Source: Deltaproteobacteria bacterium (GTDB lineage: Bacteria; Desulfobacterota; Syntrophobacteria; BM002). From it: a stretch of DNA of 34,850 nt. The notes beneath the pieces are model-generated. The model was given only the letters and a program-made list of their open reading frames with translations, was not told the origin of the DNA and searched no databases. The stretch covers positions 1 to 34,850 of the forward strand of contig JAJDNL010000301.1 of the NCBI GenBank assembly GCA_022340745.1, given 5' to 3'. Shown piece after piece: positions 16,305-24,840 of this stretch. The translations under genes and the position numbers were made by a program. The first letter of the stretch is position 1; each line of letters opens with the position of its first letter.

Positions 16305-17849
16305 TTGCTGTTGGAACACCTGATTCAGGATCTTGCCACTCTCCAGGTGCACGGGCACCTGCAGCGTCAGGTGCGCGCTCTTACCTACCATAGCGACCAG
16401 GCCTCGGAAGAAAGCCTCTTTGTGGCCATAAAGGGAACAAATCGTGACGGTCATAATTTTGTCCAACAGGCCATTGACCGGGGTGCTCAAACCATAGTTG
16501 TGGAAAAACCACAGGAACCCATGGCTGGGATAACCGTCATCAGGGTGGCAAATTCCAGGGAAGCCCTGGCCCACATCGCAAACCAATTTTACGATTTTCC
16601 TTCCCACAAGCTCACGGTTATTGGCATCACCGGGACCAACGGCAAAACCACCACCGCTTACTTGCTCGAGTCCATCCTACAAGCCTGCGGCCATCGAGTG
16701 GGAGTCATAGGAACAGTAAACATCCGCTATCCAGGCCATGTGCAGCCAGCACCCGTTACCACTCCAGAGTCCCTCGACCTCCAGCAGATCTTTCACCACA
16801 TGGTTGCATCAGAAGTTACCCATGCGGTTATGGAGGTCTCTTCTCACGGGCTGGATATGCACCGTGTGGACTGCACCCGTTTTGCTGTTGGTCTTTTCAC
16901 CAATTTGTCCCAAGACCACCTGGATTATCACGGCAGCATGGAAAACTACTTTGCGGCCAAGAGCCGGCTGTTTTCACACATTCTTCAGACACAGGTTGAG
17001 CCGCCACCACTTGCAGTCATCAACTGGGATGACCGCTGGGGTCAGCAACTGTGCTCTCAAGTGAACGGTCCGCTGCTTCGCTACGGTCTGGAGGCCGACG
17101 CCGACATTCGAGCTGACAAGGTCCAGTGCGATGCCTCCGGAATAAAGGCCCTACTCCATACACCCAAAGGTCAACTGGAGGTTCACTCATCCATGATTGG
17201 GCGTTTGAACCTCTATAACCTGCTGGCAGCAACCTCCGTGGCAGTGGGCCTCGGTATGCCATTGGAGGCAATTCGTGACGGCCAGCAATCCTTGGTACGG
17301 GTGCCGGGAAGACTGGAGCCAGTTCCCAGCGATTTGGGCTTTCAGGTTCTGGTGGATTACGCCCATACCCCGGACGCCTTGCAGAAAGCTCTGGACTCTC
17401 TGCGAGAACTCAAGTTTCGAAAGATTATTTGCGTATTTGGCTGCGGGGGGGATCGTGATCGTTCCAAAAGACCCCTTATGGGAAAAGCTGCAGCGCAAAG
17501 GGCCGACCTCTTGGTGATTACCTCAGACAATCCCAGAAATGAGGTCCCGGACACTATCATGGCAGATATCGAAGCGGGAGTTCGCACCCAGGACATCCCC
17601 CTGCTCTCCTCCCTCGCCCACTGTGGTGACAACTGTAGACGAGGCTACAGCATGGTAGTGAACCGCAGTGAAGCTATTCGGATGGCGATCGAGCAAGCCC
17701 AAGAAGGAGATGTAGTTTATATCGGCGGCAAGGGCCACGAGAACTATCAAATTCTCGGAAACAAACGCATTGACTTCGATGATCGGCTTGTTGCGGCCCA
17801 AGCCCTGGAAAGACGTAAAAACAGAGAAACTGCTAGCAGCAGGCAGTAG
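16305..17849 (+). CDS. murE: UDP-MurNAc-tripeptide ligase MurE (meso-DAP type)
   Basis: MurE adds the third residue of the stem peptide. The 514-aa protein has the ATP loop GITGTNGKTTT (107-117) and DNPR at 408-411, the signature for meso-diaminopimelate rather than lysine, so the wall is of the Gram-negative type. GGKGHENYQ follows near the C-terminus. The start is TTG 16305, with AGGGGGA four bases before it. The last codons and the stop (…ASSRQ) lie inside CAGCAGGCAG-type repeat words, so the C-terminal tail may have been shaped by the repeat tract. Confidence 0.96.
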   Translation: MLLEHLIQDLATLQVHGHLQRQVRALTYHSDQASEESLFVAIKGTNRDGHNFVQQAIDRGAQTIVVEKPQEPMAGITVIRVANSREALAHIANQFYDFPSHKLTVIGITGTNGKTTTAYLLESILQACGHRVGVIGTVNIRYPGHVQPAPVTTPESLDLQQIFHHMVASEVTHAVMEVSSHGLDMHRVDCTRFAVGLFTNLSQDHLDYHGSMENYFAAKSRLFSHILQTQVEPPPLAVINWDDRWGQQLCSQVNGPLLRYGLEADADIRADKVQCDASGIKALLHTPKGQLEVHSSMIGRLNLYNLLAATSVAVGLGMPLEAIRDGQQSLVRVPGRLEPVPSDLGFQVLVDYAHTPDALQKALDSLRELKFRKIICVFGCGGDRDRSKRPLMGKAAAQRADLLVITSDNPRNEVPDTIMADIEAGVRTQDIPLLSSLAHCGDNCRRGYSMVVNRSEAIRMAIEQAQEGDVVYIGGKGHENYQILGNKRIDFDDRLVAAQALERRKNRETASSRQ

Positions 17850-18007
17850 GCAGCGGATGTGGGATGTGGGACGTGAGATGTGGGAAAAAGACGTACGTCT
17901 GCTCTAATCTCACATCTCATATCTCACATCACAAGCTGAATGTACTTCGAAGCTCGGGACCCGCTTGCGGGCCTGAGCCGAGCGAAGCGAGCGCGAAAAA
18001 ATTCGTA
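17830..18007. repeat. Word-repeat palindrome between murE and murF
   Basis: GATGTGGGATGTGGGACGTG (17856-17875) and following words are answered by CTCACATCTCATATCTCACA (17909-17928), giving an imperfect hairpin with the ACGTACGT centre at 17890-17898. A GC-rich palindromic block, GAGCCGAGCGAAGCGAGCGC (17976-17995), follows; it is the reverse complement of the block near 5514. No ribosome site remains before murF. Confidence 0.7.
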
Positions 18008-19447
18008 ATGACTGAAGAGCAAAATAGATGGACTCTGGATGCGGTCCTGGAGGCAACCGGAGGTCAGCTTCTGGTGCAGGGTGGAGAGCAAAGCTTCAGC
18101 AAAATCTCCACTGACAGTCGCACCCTGGATCAAGGTGATCTGTTTGTAGCCCTGAAGGGGGAACAATTTGACGGTCATCAATTTCTCGAGCAGGCCGTAA
18201 GCCGTGGTGCCGCTGGTGTGGTTGTGGCCTTGGAGAAGCAAGAAACGAGTGGTTTTCAGGGCTTTCAGATCCCTGTAGTGGGTGTTCCTGACACCCTCCG
18301 TGCCTTTGGGGATTTGGCTGAGTTCTGGCGCCGCCGCTATCCCATTCCACTGGTGGCGATTACTGGCTCCAACGGTAAAACCACCACGAAAGAAATGGTC
18401 GCGGCTATCTTTAGCCAATCTTGGCGGGTTCTCAAGAATCATGGAACCTTCAACAACTTGGTGGGTGTACCACTCACCTTGTTGCAGCTAACCAGCAGCC
18501 ATCAGGCAGCGGTGGTAGAGCTGGGAATGAATCAACCAGGAGAAATCGAGCGCTTGACCGAAATAACCCATCCAGAGGTGGGAATGATTACCAATATCCA
18601 GCCGGCGCACCTGGAGGGGTTGGGAAGCTTGGCGGGGATTCAGGCCGCCAAAGGGGAACTTTTCGCTGGTATGGCAGAGACCGCAACCATAGTGGTCAAT
18701 ATGGATGATCCCAGGGTAATGAAGGAGGCCTCCCCCTTCGCTGGCCGTCAGGTGAGGTACTCAACGGCGGGCGGTTCTGCCGACATAACCTTGGAGCGGG
18801 TCGTCTCTATGGACCTTGACGGCAGTCGCTTTCTTCTGAAACTGCAGGAGGAAATCTGTGAGATTCACCTGCCGGTGCTCGGCCACCACCACATCATGAA
18901 CGCGGTGGCAGCCGCGGCTGTCGCCTGGGCTGTAGATTTTCAATCAAGCACCATTGCCGCTGCCCTGGCAGAGTTTCATCCTGTTGACAAACGAATGGAG
19001 ATACTAACTCTTCCCGGCGACATCCACATCATAAATGACAGTTACAATGCCAATCCCGGTTCCATGGCCGCCGCTTTGGAAACATTGATACACCTCAAGA
19101 AGCAAGGCAAAACGTTCGCCGTTCTGGGCGACATGCTGGAGTTGGGAGAGGATAGCCCGGCCCTTCACAGGGAGGTGGGCGGGATCGTGGCCAGGGAAGG
19201 GGTTGATCACCTTTTGGCCATAGGGCCGCAAGCCTCTCATCTCCTTGCTGGTGCTGCTGAGGCTGGTATGAGTAGCGACCATTTGATCCAGGCCAGTGAT
19301 CACCAGGAAATGGCAACGCGGGTCCGCAGCTTGCTGACTGCCGGTGATTGGTTGCTGATCAAGGGTTCGCGGGGAATGCGGATGGAAAAGGTAGTTGAGC
19401 TTCTCGTTGCAATTGTTGAGAACCCTGAGGACCCTAAAAGATCTTGA
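18008..19447 (+). CDS. murF: UDP-MurNAc-tripeptide-D-Ala-D-Ala ligase MurF
   Basis: MurF finishes the cytoplasmic pentapeptide by adding D-Ala-D-Ala. I start at ATG 18008 (MTEEQNRWTLDAVLEATGG), which matches the normal N-terminus; 48 extra in-frame codons upstream are translated repeat DNA. The 479-aa protein has ISTDSRTLDQGDLFVALKG (33-51), ATP loop AITGSNGKTTTKEM (117-130), MTNIQPAHLEGLGS (the family H/N block) and NDSYNANPGSMAAAL. No clear ribosome site precedes the ATG. Canonical clusters have mraY next; here murD follows after 71 bp. Confidence 0.95.
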   Translation: MTEEQNRWTLDAVLEATGGQLLVQGGEQSFSKISTDSRTLDQGDLFVALKGEQFDGHQFLEQAVSRGAAGVVVALEKQETSGFQGFQIPVVGVPDTLRAFGDLAEFWRRRYPIPLVAITGSNGKTTTKEMVAAIFSQSWRVLKNHGTFNNLVGVPLTLLQLTSSHQAAVVELGMNQPGEIERLTEITHPEVGMITNIQPAHLEGLGSLAGIQAAKGELFAGMAETATIVVNMDDPRVMKEASPFAGRQVRYSTAGGSADITLERVVSMDLDGSRFLLKLQEEICEIHLPVLGHHHIMNAVAAAAVAWAVDFQSSTIAAALAEFHPVDKRMEILTLPGDIHIINDSYNANPGSMAAALETLIHLKKQGKTFAVLGDMLELGEDSPALHREVGGIVAREGVDHLLAIGPQASHLLAGAAEAGMSSDHLIQASDHQEMATRVRSLLTAGDWLLIKGSRGMRMEKVVELLVAIVENPEDPKRS

Positions 19448-19518
19448 TGTTTGGGTTGGGTGGCTTCCGGTTGGGTCATTAGGTCATTAGGTTGTTTAAT
19501 AACGAGAGGATAAGGCTG

Positions 19519-20946
19519 GTGGAAAATTTCCATAATAAAAAAGTTTTGGTTGTCGGGCTGGCCCGCACGGGTTTGGCGGTTGCCGAGTTCCTTCTGGACC
19601 AAGGAGCTCACGTTACCATTACCGACCATCTCCCGGCTGAAGACTTGGGCTCAGAGGCGGACTCTGCCTTGAGGCTGGGATGCTCATTGGCGTTGGGAGG
19701 CCATCCCGCGGACCTATTCACCGATGCGGATCTCATCGTTGTCAGTCCTGGTGTGCCTCTGAACATACCTCAGTTGCAAAAGGCCAGGAGCAAGTCCATT
19801 CCGATTATTGGTGAACTGGAACTAGCGAGTCGCTTTGTCAAGGTGCCTATCGTGGCCATAAGTGGCACCAATGGCAAAACCACCACAACCGAACTGGTGG
19901 GTGACATGCTCAACCACAGCGGCCAGCGCGTCTTTGTAGGAGGCAACATCGGTAATCCTCTCGTCAATCTAGTTCGAGAAAAAAAGGATTTTGCAGTAGC
20001 AGTAGTCGAAGTGAGCAGCTTCCAGCTCGATTCCATAAATACCTTTCACCCCCAGGTTGCCGTGCTGTTGAATATCAGCGAAGATCACCTGGATCGTTAT
20101 GACTCTTTTTCTGACTATGTGGAAAGCAAGTGCCAACTCTTTTCCAATCAAACCGCGGATGATATTGCGGTGGTCCCGGCCCGCGACCCTCTGATCGGAG
20201 TGCGTTGTACCATCCGTAGTCGTCAACTCAACTTTAGCCTGTCCAAACAATCAGCCCACGCCTACCTGGAGTCAGAGCAACTGATCTGTCGGATAATGCC
20301 TGGCCCGGTGCATCGCTATGACCTGCATCGCTGGCAACTCATGGGCAATCATAACCAGAAAAATCTTATGGCTGCGGTCCTTGCTGCCACCTACATGGGG
20401 GCTAAACCTGAGGCCATTCAGAAGACTATCGACAATTTTAAACCGCTGCCGCACCGCCTGGAAATGGCTCATCACTGGCGCGGCATCCGCTTTTATAATG
20501 ACTCCAAAGCCACCAACGTGGATTCAGTGGTCCGATCCCTTGAAACCTTCACCGCGCCCATCATCCTCCTTGCCGGGGGGCGTGACAAAGAAGGCTCTTA
20601 CGCTCCTCTTGCTCCTTTGGTCCGCCGAGGCGTGAAAATGCTCGTCCTCATGGGGGAAGCTCGATTTCGATTGGCTAAGGCCTTGGGGAATCTCACCTGC
20701 ACGGTGGTGGTGGACGACATGGAGGCTGCAGTCCCGGTAGCCCTGGGCGCTGCTGCGCCAGGCGACGTGGTATTGCTCTCTCCCGCGTGTTCGAGTTTCG
20801 ACCACTATGAGAACTACAAGGCCAGAGGCGACCATTTTCGCTCTCTGGTCCATAGATTCACCGCTATGGAAGTGCTTGATGAAACGACCCGTTGTCCATG
20901 GATCTCTGCAGGTAGGAGCAAAGGAAAGATCAACGCCCACAATTGA
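19519..20946 (+). CDS. murD: UDP-MurNAc-L-Ala-D-Glu ligase MurD
   Basis: MurD adds D-glutamate to UDP-MurNAc-L-Ala. I start at GTG 19519 because GAGAGGA lies upstream at a workable distance; the frame is open nine codons further into a GGTCATTAGGTCATTAGG repeat. The 475-aa protein has a Rossmann-like start VLVVGLARTGLAVAEFL, the ATP loop AISGTNGKTTTTEL (113-126), EVSSFQLDSI, NISEDHLDRYDS and FYNDSKATN. The C-terminal SPACSSFDHYENYKARGDHF is the standard ending; about 30 further residues (ending GKINAHN) are unusual. mraY, normally the gene before it, is absent. Confidence 0.95.
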   Translation: MENFHNKKVLVVGLARTGLAVAEFLLDQGAHVTITDHLPAEDLGSEADSALRLGCSLALGGHPADLFTDADLIVVSPGVPLNIPQLQKARSKSIPIIGELELASRFVKVPIVAISGTNGKTTTTELVGDMLNHSGQRVFVGGNIGNPLVNLVREKKDFAVAVVEVSSFQLDSINTFHPQVAVLLNISEDHLDRYDSFSDYVESKCQLFSNQTADDIAVVPARDPLIGVRCTIRSRQLNFSLSKQSAHAYLESEQLICRIMPGPVHRYDLHRWQLMGNHNQKNLMAAVLAATYMGAKPEAIQKTIDNFKPLPHRLEMAHHWRGIRFYNDSKATNVDSVVRSLETFTAPIILLAGGRDKEGSYAPLAPLVRRGVKMLVLMGEARFRLAKALGNLTCTVVVDDMEAAVPVALGAAAPGDVVLLSPACSSFDHYENYKARGDHFRSLVHRFTAMEVLDETTRCPWISAGRSKGKINAHN

Positions 20947-20981
20947 AGGCTGGGTGCTGGGTGCTAGATGCTACATGATAA

Positions 20982-22178
20982 ATGGTACGTGACCTAATGG
21001 CTGGAGAAAAGGAACAGAAAAGCAGTTACGATCTAGGCCTCCTGTTCGTTACCTTTGCACTGATGGGTATTGGACTGGTGATGCTGTACAGTTCCAGTTC
21101 CATCATGGCTCAGCAACGTTTTGGCGACAGCATGTACTTTGTCAAAAGACAGATCCTTTTTGCCTTCATCGGGCTTGTCGTTTTGATCGTAAGCAAGAAT
21201 TTGCCTTATGTTGTGTATCGCCGTCTTGTCTATGTAATCCTCGGGGTGAGCCTCTTGAGTCTCCTTCTTGTGCTCTTGCCCCAGATAGGCCATAGGGTTG
21301 GCGGTGCCAGGCGCTGGCTGCGACTGGGCCCCCTCTCTGTGCAACCGGCAGAATTTGCCAAACTGACACTCATTATCTACATTTCTTACTCCCTGGCCAA
21401 AAAGAAGGAGCGGGTCCGAGAGTTCAGTGTGGGATATGTACCACACCTTCTGGTTTCAGCAGTTTTTATTGGCCTGGTGCTTATGCAACCTGATTTGGGA
21501 ACTGCAGTAACCTTTGCGGCCCTGGTTTTTCTCTTGCTCTTCGTCGCCGGTGTACGTTTGCGCTTTCTACTGGCCACAGGCCTGGCCCTCATTCCCCTTC
21601 TGGCTTTGGCCATAGCCCAGACAAGTTACCGTTTGGAAAGGCTGTTGGCTTTTATCAATCCGTGGCGAGATCCAAGCGATACCAGTTTCCAGCTTCTGCA
21701 CTCATTATTGGCGCTCGGCTCAGGTGGTCCGTTAGGAGTTGGTCTGGGTTCCGGCCAGCAGAAGCTTTTTTATCTGCCAGAACCACATACTGACTTTATT
21801 CTGGCGGTAATTGGCGAAGAAACCGGTATGGTGGGCATTGCCATTGTTCTCCTCCTCTACGGCCTGTTGATCTACATGGGGGTGAAAATCGCCTTGCGAG
21901 CACCGGACCGCTACGGCACCTACCTGGCTCTCGGTTTAACTTTGGTAATCGGACTCCAAGCACTCATTAACAGTGCGGTGGTCATGGGGCTGCTGCCAAC
22001 CAAAGGGCTGCCGCTACCCTTCATAAGTTACGGCGGCAGTTCTCTGCTTACCAATCTGGCAGCCATGGGAATTCTCATGAATATAAGTAGCTACACCAGA
22101 AGGCAGGCCCAAACGTTTGGTTTTCAATCACAAGGGTGGTTGGATAACGGTCGACATGGCGACAAGAGGACGCGGTGA
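20982..22178 (+). CDS. ftsW: Peptidoglycan glycosyltransferase FtsW
   Basis: FtsW is the SEDS-family enzyme that polymerises lipid II at the septum with FtsI. The 398-aa protein has about ten membrane helices. Family marks are LYSSSSIMAQQRFGDSMYFV near the start, RRWLRLGPLSVQPAEFAKL, MQPDLGTA, LPEPHTDFILAVIGEE and the ending GLPLPFISYGGSSLL. Start codons ATG 20982 and ATG 20997 are both possible; neither has a clear ribosome site, and GGGTGCTGGGTGCTAGATGC repeat words fill the 35-bp gap after murD. murG, normally next, is missing. Confidence 0.95.
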   Translation: MVRDLMAGEKEQKSSYDLGLLFVTFALMGIGLVMLYSSSSIMAQQRFGDSMYFVKRQILFAFIGLVVLIVSKNLPYVVYRRLVYVILGVSLLSLLLVLLPQIGHRVGGARRWLRLGPLSVQPAEFAKLTLIIYISYSLAKKKERVREFSVGYVPHLLVSAVFIGLVLMQPDLGTAVTFAALVFLLLFVAGVRLRFLLATGLALIPLLALAIAQTSYRLERLLAFINPWRDPSDTSFQLLHSLLALGSGGPLGVGLGSGQQKLFYLPEPHTDFILAVIGEETGMVGIAIVLLLYGLLIYMGVKIALRAPDRYGTYLALGLTLVIGLQALINSAVVMGLLPTKGLPLPFISYGGSSLLTNLAAMGILMNISSYTRRQAQTFGFQSQGWLDNGRHGDKRTR

Positions 22179-22344
22179 GACGGATACATTTTGGATTGCG
22201 GATTTCGGATTGCGGAATGAAGGTCGCAGAGCGCATAGCGAAAAGGCATGGAGAAAGGCGGGAGAGGGATTAGAGGTCAGAGATCAGACGACACAAGAAA
22301 GATGCTATGTTCGTTTTTCCTGACACCTGACACCTAGATGCAAC
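22179..22344. other. Spacer where murG would be expected
   Basis: No MurG-like frame is present. The stretch contains GGATTGCGGATTTCGGATTG words (22191-22210, related to the dispersed TTTCGG element), GGCATGGAGAAAGGCGGGAG (22244-22263), GATTAGAGGTCAGAGATCAG and GACACCTGACACCTAG. The same motifs appear in the ftsA-ftsZ spacer and before the MITE. It is repeat debris, not a broken gene. Confidence 0.6.
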
Positions 22345-22425
22345 CGACTAAACAGGCATAACTGACTAAACCGGCATAACCGGCTAAACCGGCACAACTG
22401 GCTAAACAGACTAAACTGACTAATG
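22345..22425 (+). repeat. Nine tandem 9-bp units ending in the murC start codon
   Basis: The units are CGACTAAAC, AGGCATAAC, TGACTAAAC, CGGCATAAC, CGGCTAAAC, CGGCACAAC, TGGCTAAAC, AGACTAAAC and TGACTAATG, at a strict 9-bp period. The ATG of murC is the end of the last unit. No Shine-Dalgarno sequence exists in the tract. Units change mainly at the first three positions and at TAA/CAT. Confidence 0.9.
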
Positions 22426-23814
22426 TACAAACGCTCTTATCATATTCACTTCGTTGGTATCGGTGGCATCGGTATGAGCGGTATTGCTGAACTGCTGCTG
22501 AACCTCGGCCATCAGGTCAGTGGCTCCGATATCCAGGAGAGCGAAATTACCCGTCGGCTTGAAACCTTAGGGGCAACAATCTTCTACAGCCATCAGCCCC
22601 AGCAGGTAGCCGGCGCTGACGCGGTGGTGGTTTCCTCTGCCATTGATTCCGACAACCCTGAGGTGGCTGCGGCCAACATGGACTATCATATACCAGTTAT
22701 TCGCCGAGCCGAGATGCTGGCTGAGCTCATGCGACTCAAGTACGCTGTTCTGGTTGCTGGAGCTCACGGCAAGACGACCACCACCTCCATGGTGGGTACG
22801 GTGATGGCAGAGGGCGGCCTCGATCCCACCGTGATCATTGGTGGTCGTCTGAATGCGTGGGGAACCAATGCCAAGCTTGGCCAGGGCGACTTTGTGGTGG
22901 CGGAAGCGGATGAGAGCGATGGCACCTTTCTGCTGTATTCTCCCACCATTTCGTTGGTAACAAATATCGACACTGAACACCTCGATTTTTATAAAGATTT
23001 GGATGAGATTAAAGAGACTTTTCTCGAATTCATCAACCAGGTCCCATTTTATGGATTAAACATCCTTTGTCTCGAGGATGAAAATGTTCAGGGCCTCTTG
23101 CCTCGGATCAAAAAACGTATGGTCACCTATGGTTTCTCAACTCAGGCTGATTTCCAAGCCCGTGACCTTGCCTTTGATGGGCTGAACGTTTCCTACCGCG
23201 CTTTCTACCGCGGGCAGGAATTGGGAAAGGTCAACTTGCCCATCCCCGGGCGGCACAATGCCCTGAATTCCCTTGCGGCTGTGGCCGTCGGTCATGAACT
23301 GGAAATTCCCTTCTCAGCCATCTGCAGCGGCCTACAGGAAATGACCGGGGTGCAGCGCCGTTTTCAAATAAAGGGTGAGGTCAATGGCGTTACCGTAATT
23401 GATGACTACGGGCATCATCCCACTGAGATAAAGGCAGTGTTGAAAACGATGGCCTTATCATTTCCTGGACGGCGTCGGTTTGTGCTTTTCCAGCCTCACC
23501 GCTACACCCGTACCCAAGCCCTGTTCGAGGATTTTACTACTGCCTTTTATCAATCAGATGTTCTGATCGTCACCGAGATTTATGCTGCCAGTGAACCGGT
23601 AATTCCAGGGGTGCATGCAGGAAATCTGACAACTGCAATTCAAAAACACGGGCATGGCAATGTCAGGTACATTCCAGATCACATGGCGTTGGTGCCGTCT
23701 CTCATTGAGGAAGTGAGGGAGGGAGATGTGGTGTTGACCCTTGGAGCGGGTAACATTTGGCAAACAGGCGAGGAGTTGCTCAAACGATTGCAGGAAAAAG
23801 AGGGAAGCCCGTAG
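22423..23814 (+). CDS. murC: UDP-MurNAc:L-alanine ligase MurC
   Basis: MurC adds the first residue, L-alanine, to UDP-MurNAc. The 463-aa length is normal. HFVGIGGIGMSGIAELLLNL (9-28) is the N-terminal nucleotide fold, AGAHGKTTTTSM (112-123) the ATP loop, EADESDGTFL a conserved block, and IDDYGHHPTEIKA and FQPHRYTRT the C-terminal blocks. The start codon is fixed by the normal N-terminus MYKRSYHIHF, yet it sits at the very end of a 9-bp tandem repeat with no ribosome site, so initiation probably relies on an unstructured A-rich leader or on coupling. Confidence 0.96.
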   Translation: MYKRSYHIHFVGIGGIGMSGIAELLLNLGHQVSGSDIQESEITRRLETLGATIFYSHQPQQVAGADAVVVSSAIDSDNPEVAAANMDYHIPVIRRAEMLAELMRLKYAVLVAGAHGKTTTTSMVGTVMAEGGLDPTVIIGGRLNAWGTNAKLGQGDFVVAEADESDGTFLLYSPTISLVTNIDTEHLDFYKDLDEIKETFLEFINQVPFYGLNILCLEDENVQGLLPRIKKRMVTYGFSTQADFQARDLAFDGLNVSYRAFYRGQELGKVNLPIPGRHNALNSLAAVAVGHELEIPFSAICSGLQEMTGVQRRFQIKGEVNGVTVIDDYGHHPTEIKAVLKTMALSFPGRRRFVLFQPHRYTRTQALFEDFTTAFYQSDVLIVTEIYAASEPVIPGVHAGNLTTAIQKHGHGNVRYIPDHMALVPSLIEEVREGDVVLTLGAGNIWQTGEELLKRLQEKEGSP

Positions 23815-23830
23815 CCGAAGGCTACTGGCA

Positions 23831-23900
23831 GGTGATGGGTAATGGGTGATCGGTAATAGGTGCTAATTACCTATAACCCATAACCTATGACCCATGACCA
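23831..23900. repeat. Word-repeat palindrome between murC and murB
   Basis: GGTGATGGGTAATGGGTGAT and CGGTAATAGGT (23831-23861) are answered by ACCTATAACCCATAACCTAT and GACCCATGACC (23869-23899), an imperfect 31-bp inverted repeat with a 7-nt centre. It also extends weakly outward (GTAGCCGAAGG / CCAACGGCTATGG) so that the murB start codon lies in its right edge. Confidence 0.85.
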
Positions 23901-23906
23901 ACGGCT

Positions 23907-24827
23907 ATGGACCGCAAACTTAAAAAACAGCTTCAGCACCTGGACGGAGTTAAAGTCGACTGGAATGTGATGTTGACAGGACACACCTCACTACGCGTGG
24001 GGGGGCCGGTGTCCTGCCTCCTCCGTCCTCTTAATCTGGCAGGGCTACAAACCGCCGTCCAGGTGCTGAACAAAAATCATCATCCCTACTTCATTCTTGG
24101 GCGTGGAACCAATCTTCTGGTCCGGGATGGTGGCAGTCGGGCTGCGGCTATCAGCCTGGAGAGCGGTTTCTCTCAAATAGAGCACATGGACTTCGCCGGA
24201 AGAGTGAAAGTAGGCGCGGGAACACGTCTCAACAGGCTTCTTCGCTTCTGCCTGAAAGAAGCTCTCAGCGGCCTCGAGTTTCTTGCCGGCATACCCGGCT
24301 CGGTAGGCGGTGCTCTGCGAATGAATGCTGGTACTGACGTTGGAGAAATGGCTGATGTCTGTGAAGCAGTGCTGCTTCTTCTTTCTGACGGCGGCATGAG
24401 CAGGCTATCCGAATCCCAACTCCGCTTTTCGTACCGCAACCTAGAACTGCCGCCAGACTCTGTGGTTCTTGAAGCTGAATTTTCTCTGACCCCTGGCTCT
24501 CGAGAGCACATTCGGGACAAGGTTCGCACCTTGCTCAATACTCGAAAGGAAAAACAGCCATGGCGCCTTCACTCTGCTGGCTCAGTATTCAAGAATCCTC
24601 CGGGGGACTTTGCCGGTCGGCTCATCGAGGCCGCCGGATTAAAAGGTATGCGCGTTGGCGATGCCGAAATTTCTACCAAGCACGCCAATTTCATCGTAAA
24701 TCTGGGCCAGGCCCGGGCCAGTGATATCCTGGCTCTTATTCAACTCGCCCAGGAAAAGGTGGCGCAGGAATTTGGCGTCCAACTAGAACTGGAAATCGAA
24801 GTTCTTGGCAACAACCACATCACTTGA
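23907..24827 (+). CDS. murB: UDP-N-acetylenolpyruvoylglucosamine reductase MurB
   Basis: MurB is the FAD enzyme that reduces the enolpyruvyl group to make UDP-MurNAc. The 306-aa length fits the shorter (Bacillus-like) class. HTSLRVGGPVSCLLRP (26-41), ILGRGTNLLVRDGG, GLEFLAGIPGSVGGALRMNA (FAD site), the catalytic serine in LHSAGSVFKNPPG and a late glutamate in LELEIEVLG are visible. The start ATG lies at the edge of a palindromic repeat and has no ribosome site. ftsQ follows 13 bp after the stop. The common ddl gene is absent between them. Confidence 0.96.
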   Translation: MDRKLKKQLQHLDGVKVDWNVMLTGHTSLRVGGPVSCLLRPLNLAGLQTAVQVLNKNHHPYFILGRGTNLLVRDGGSRAAAISLESGFSQIEHMDFAGRVKVGAGTRLNRLLRFCLKEALSGLEFLAGIPGSVGGALRMNAGTDVGEMADVCEAVLLLLSDGGMSRLSESQLRFSYRNLELPPDSVVLEAEFSLTPGSREHIRDKVRTLLNTRKEKQPWRLHSAGSVFKNPPGDFAGRLIEAAGLKGMRVGDAEISTKHANFIVNLGQARASDILALIQLAQEKVAQEFGVQLELEIEVLGNNHIT

Positions 24828-24840
24828 TCGCCGGAGCCGT

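Noticed and set aside
15537-16607. 356-codon open frame on the minus strand
   Set aside because: It runs opposite ftsI and murE, whose catalytic motifs are complete; no motif is seen in the minus-strand frame.
17864-18007. 48-codon extension of MurF
   Set aside because: It is translated word-repeat DNA; MurF homology starts at the ATG at 18008.
22345-22425. CRISPR-like array
   Set aside because: The units are contiguous at 9 bp with no spacers, so it is a simple tandem repeat.
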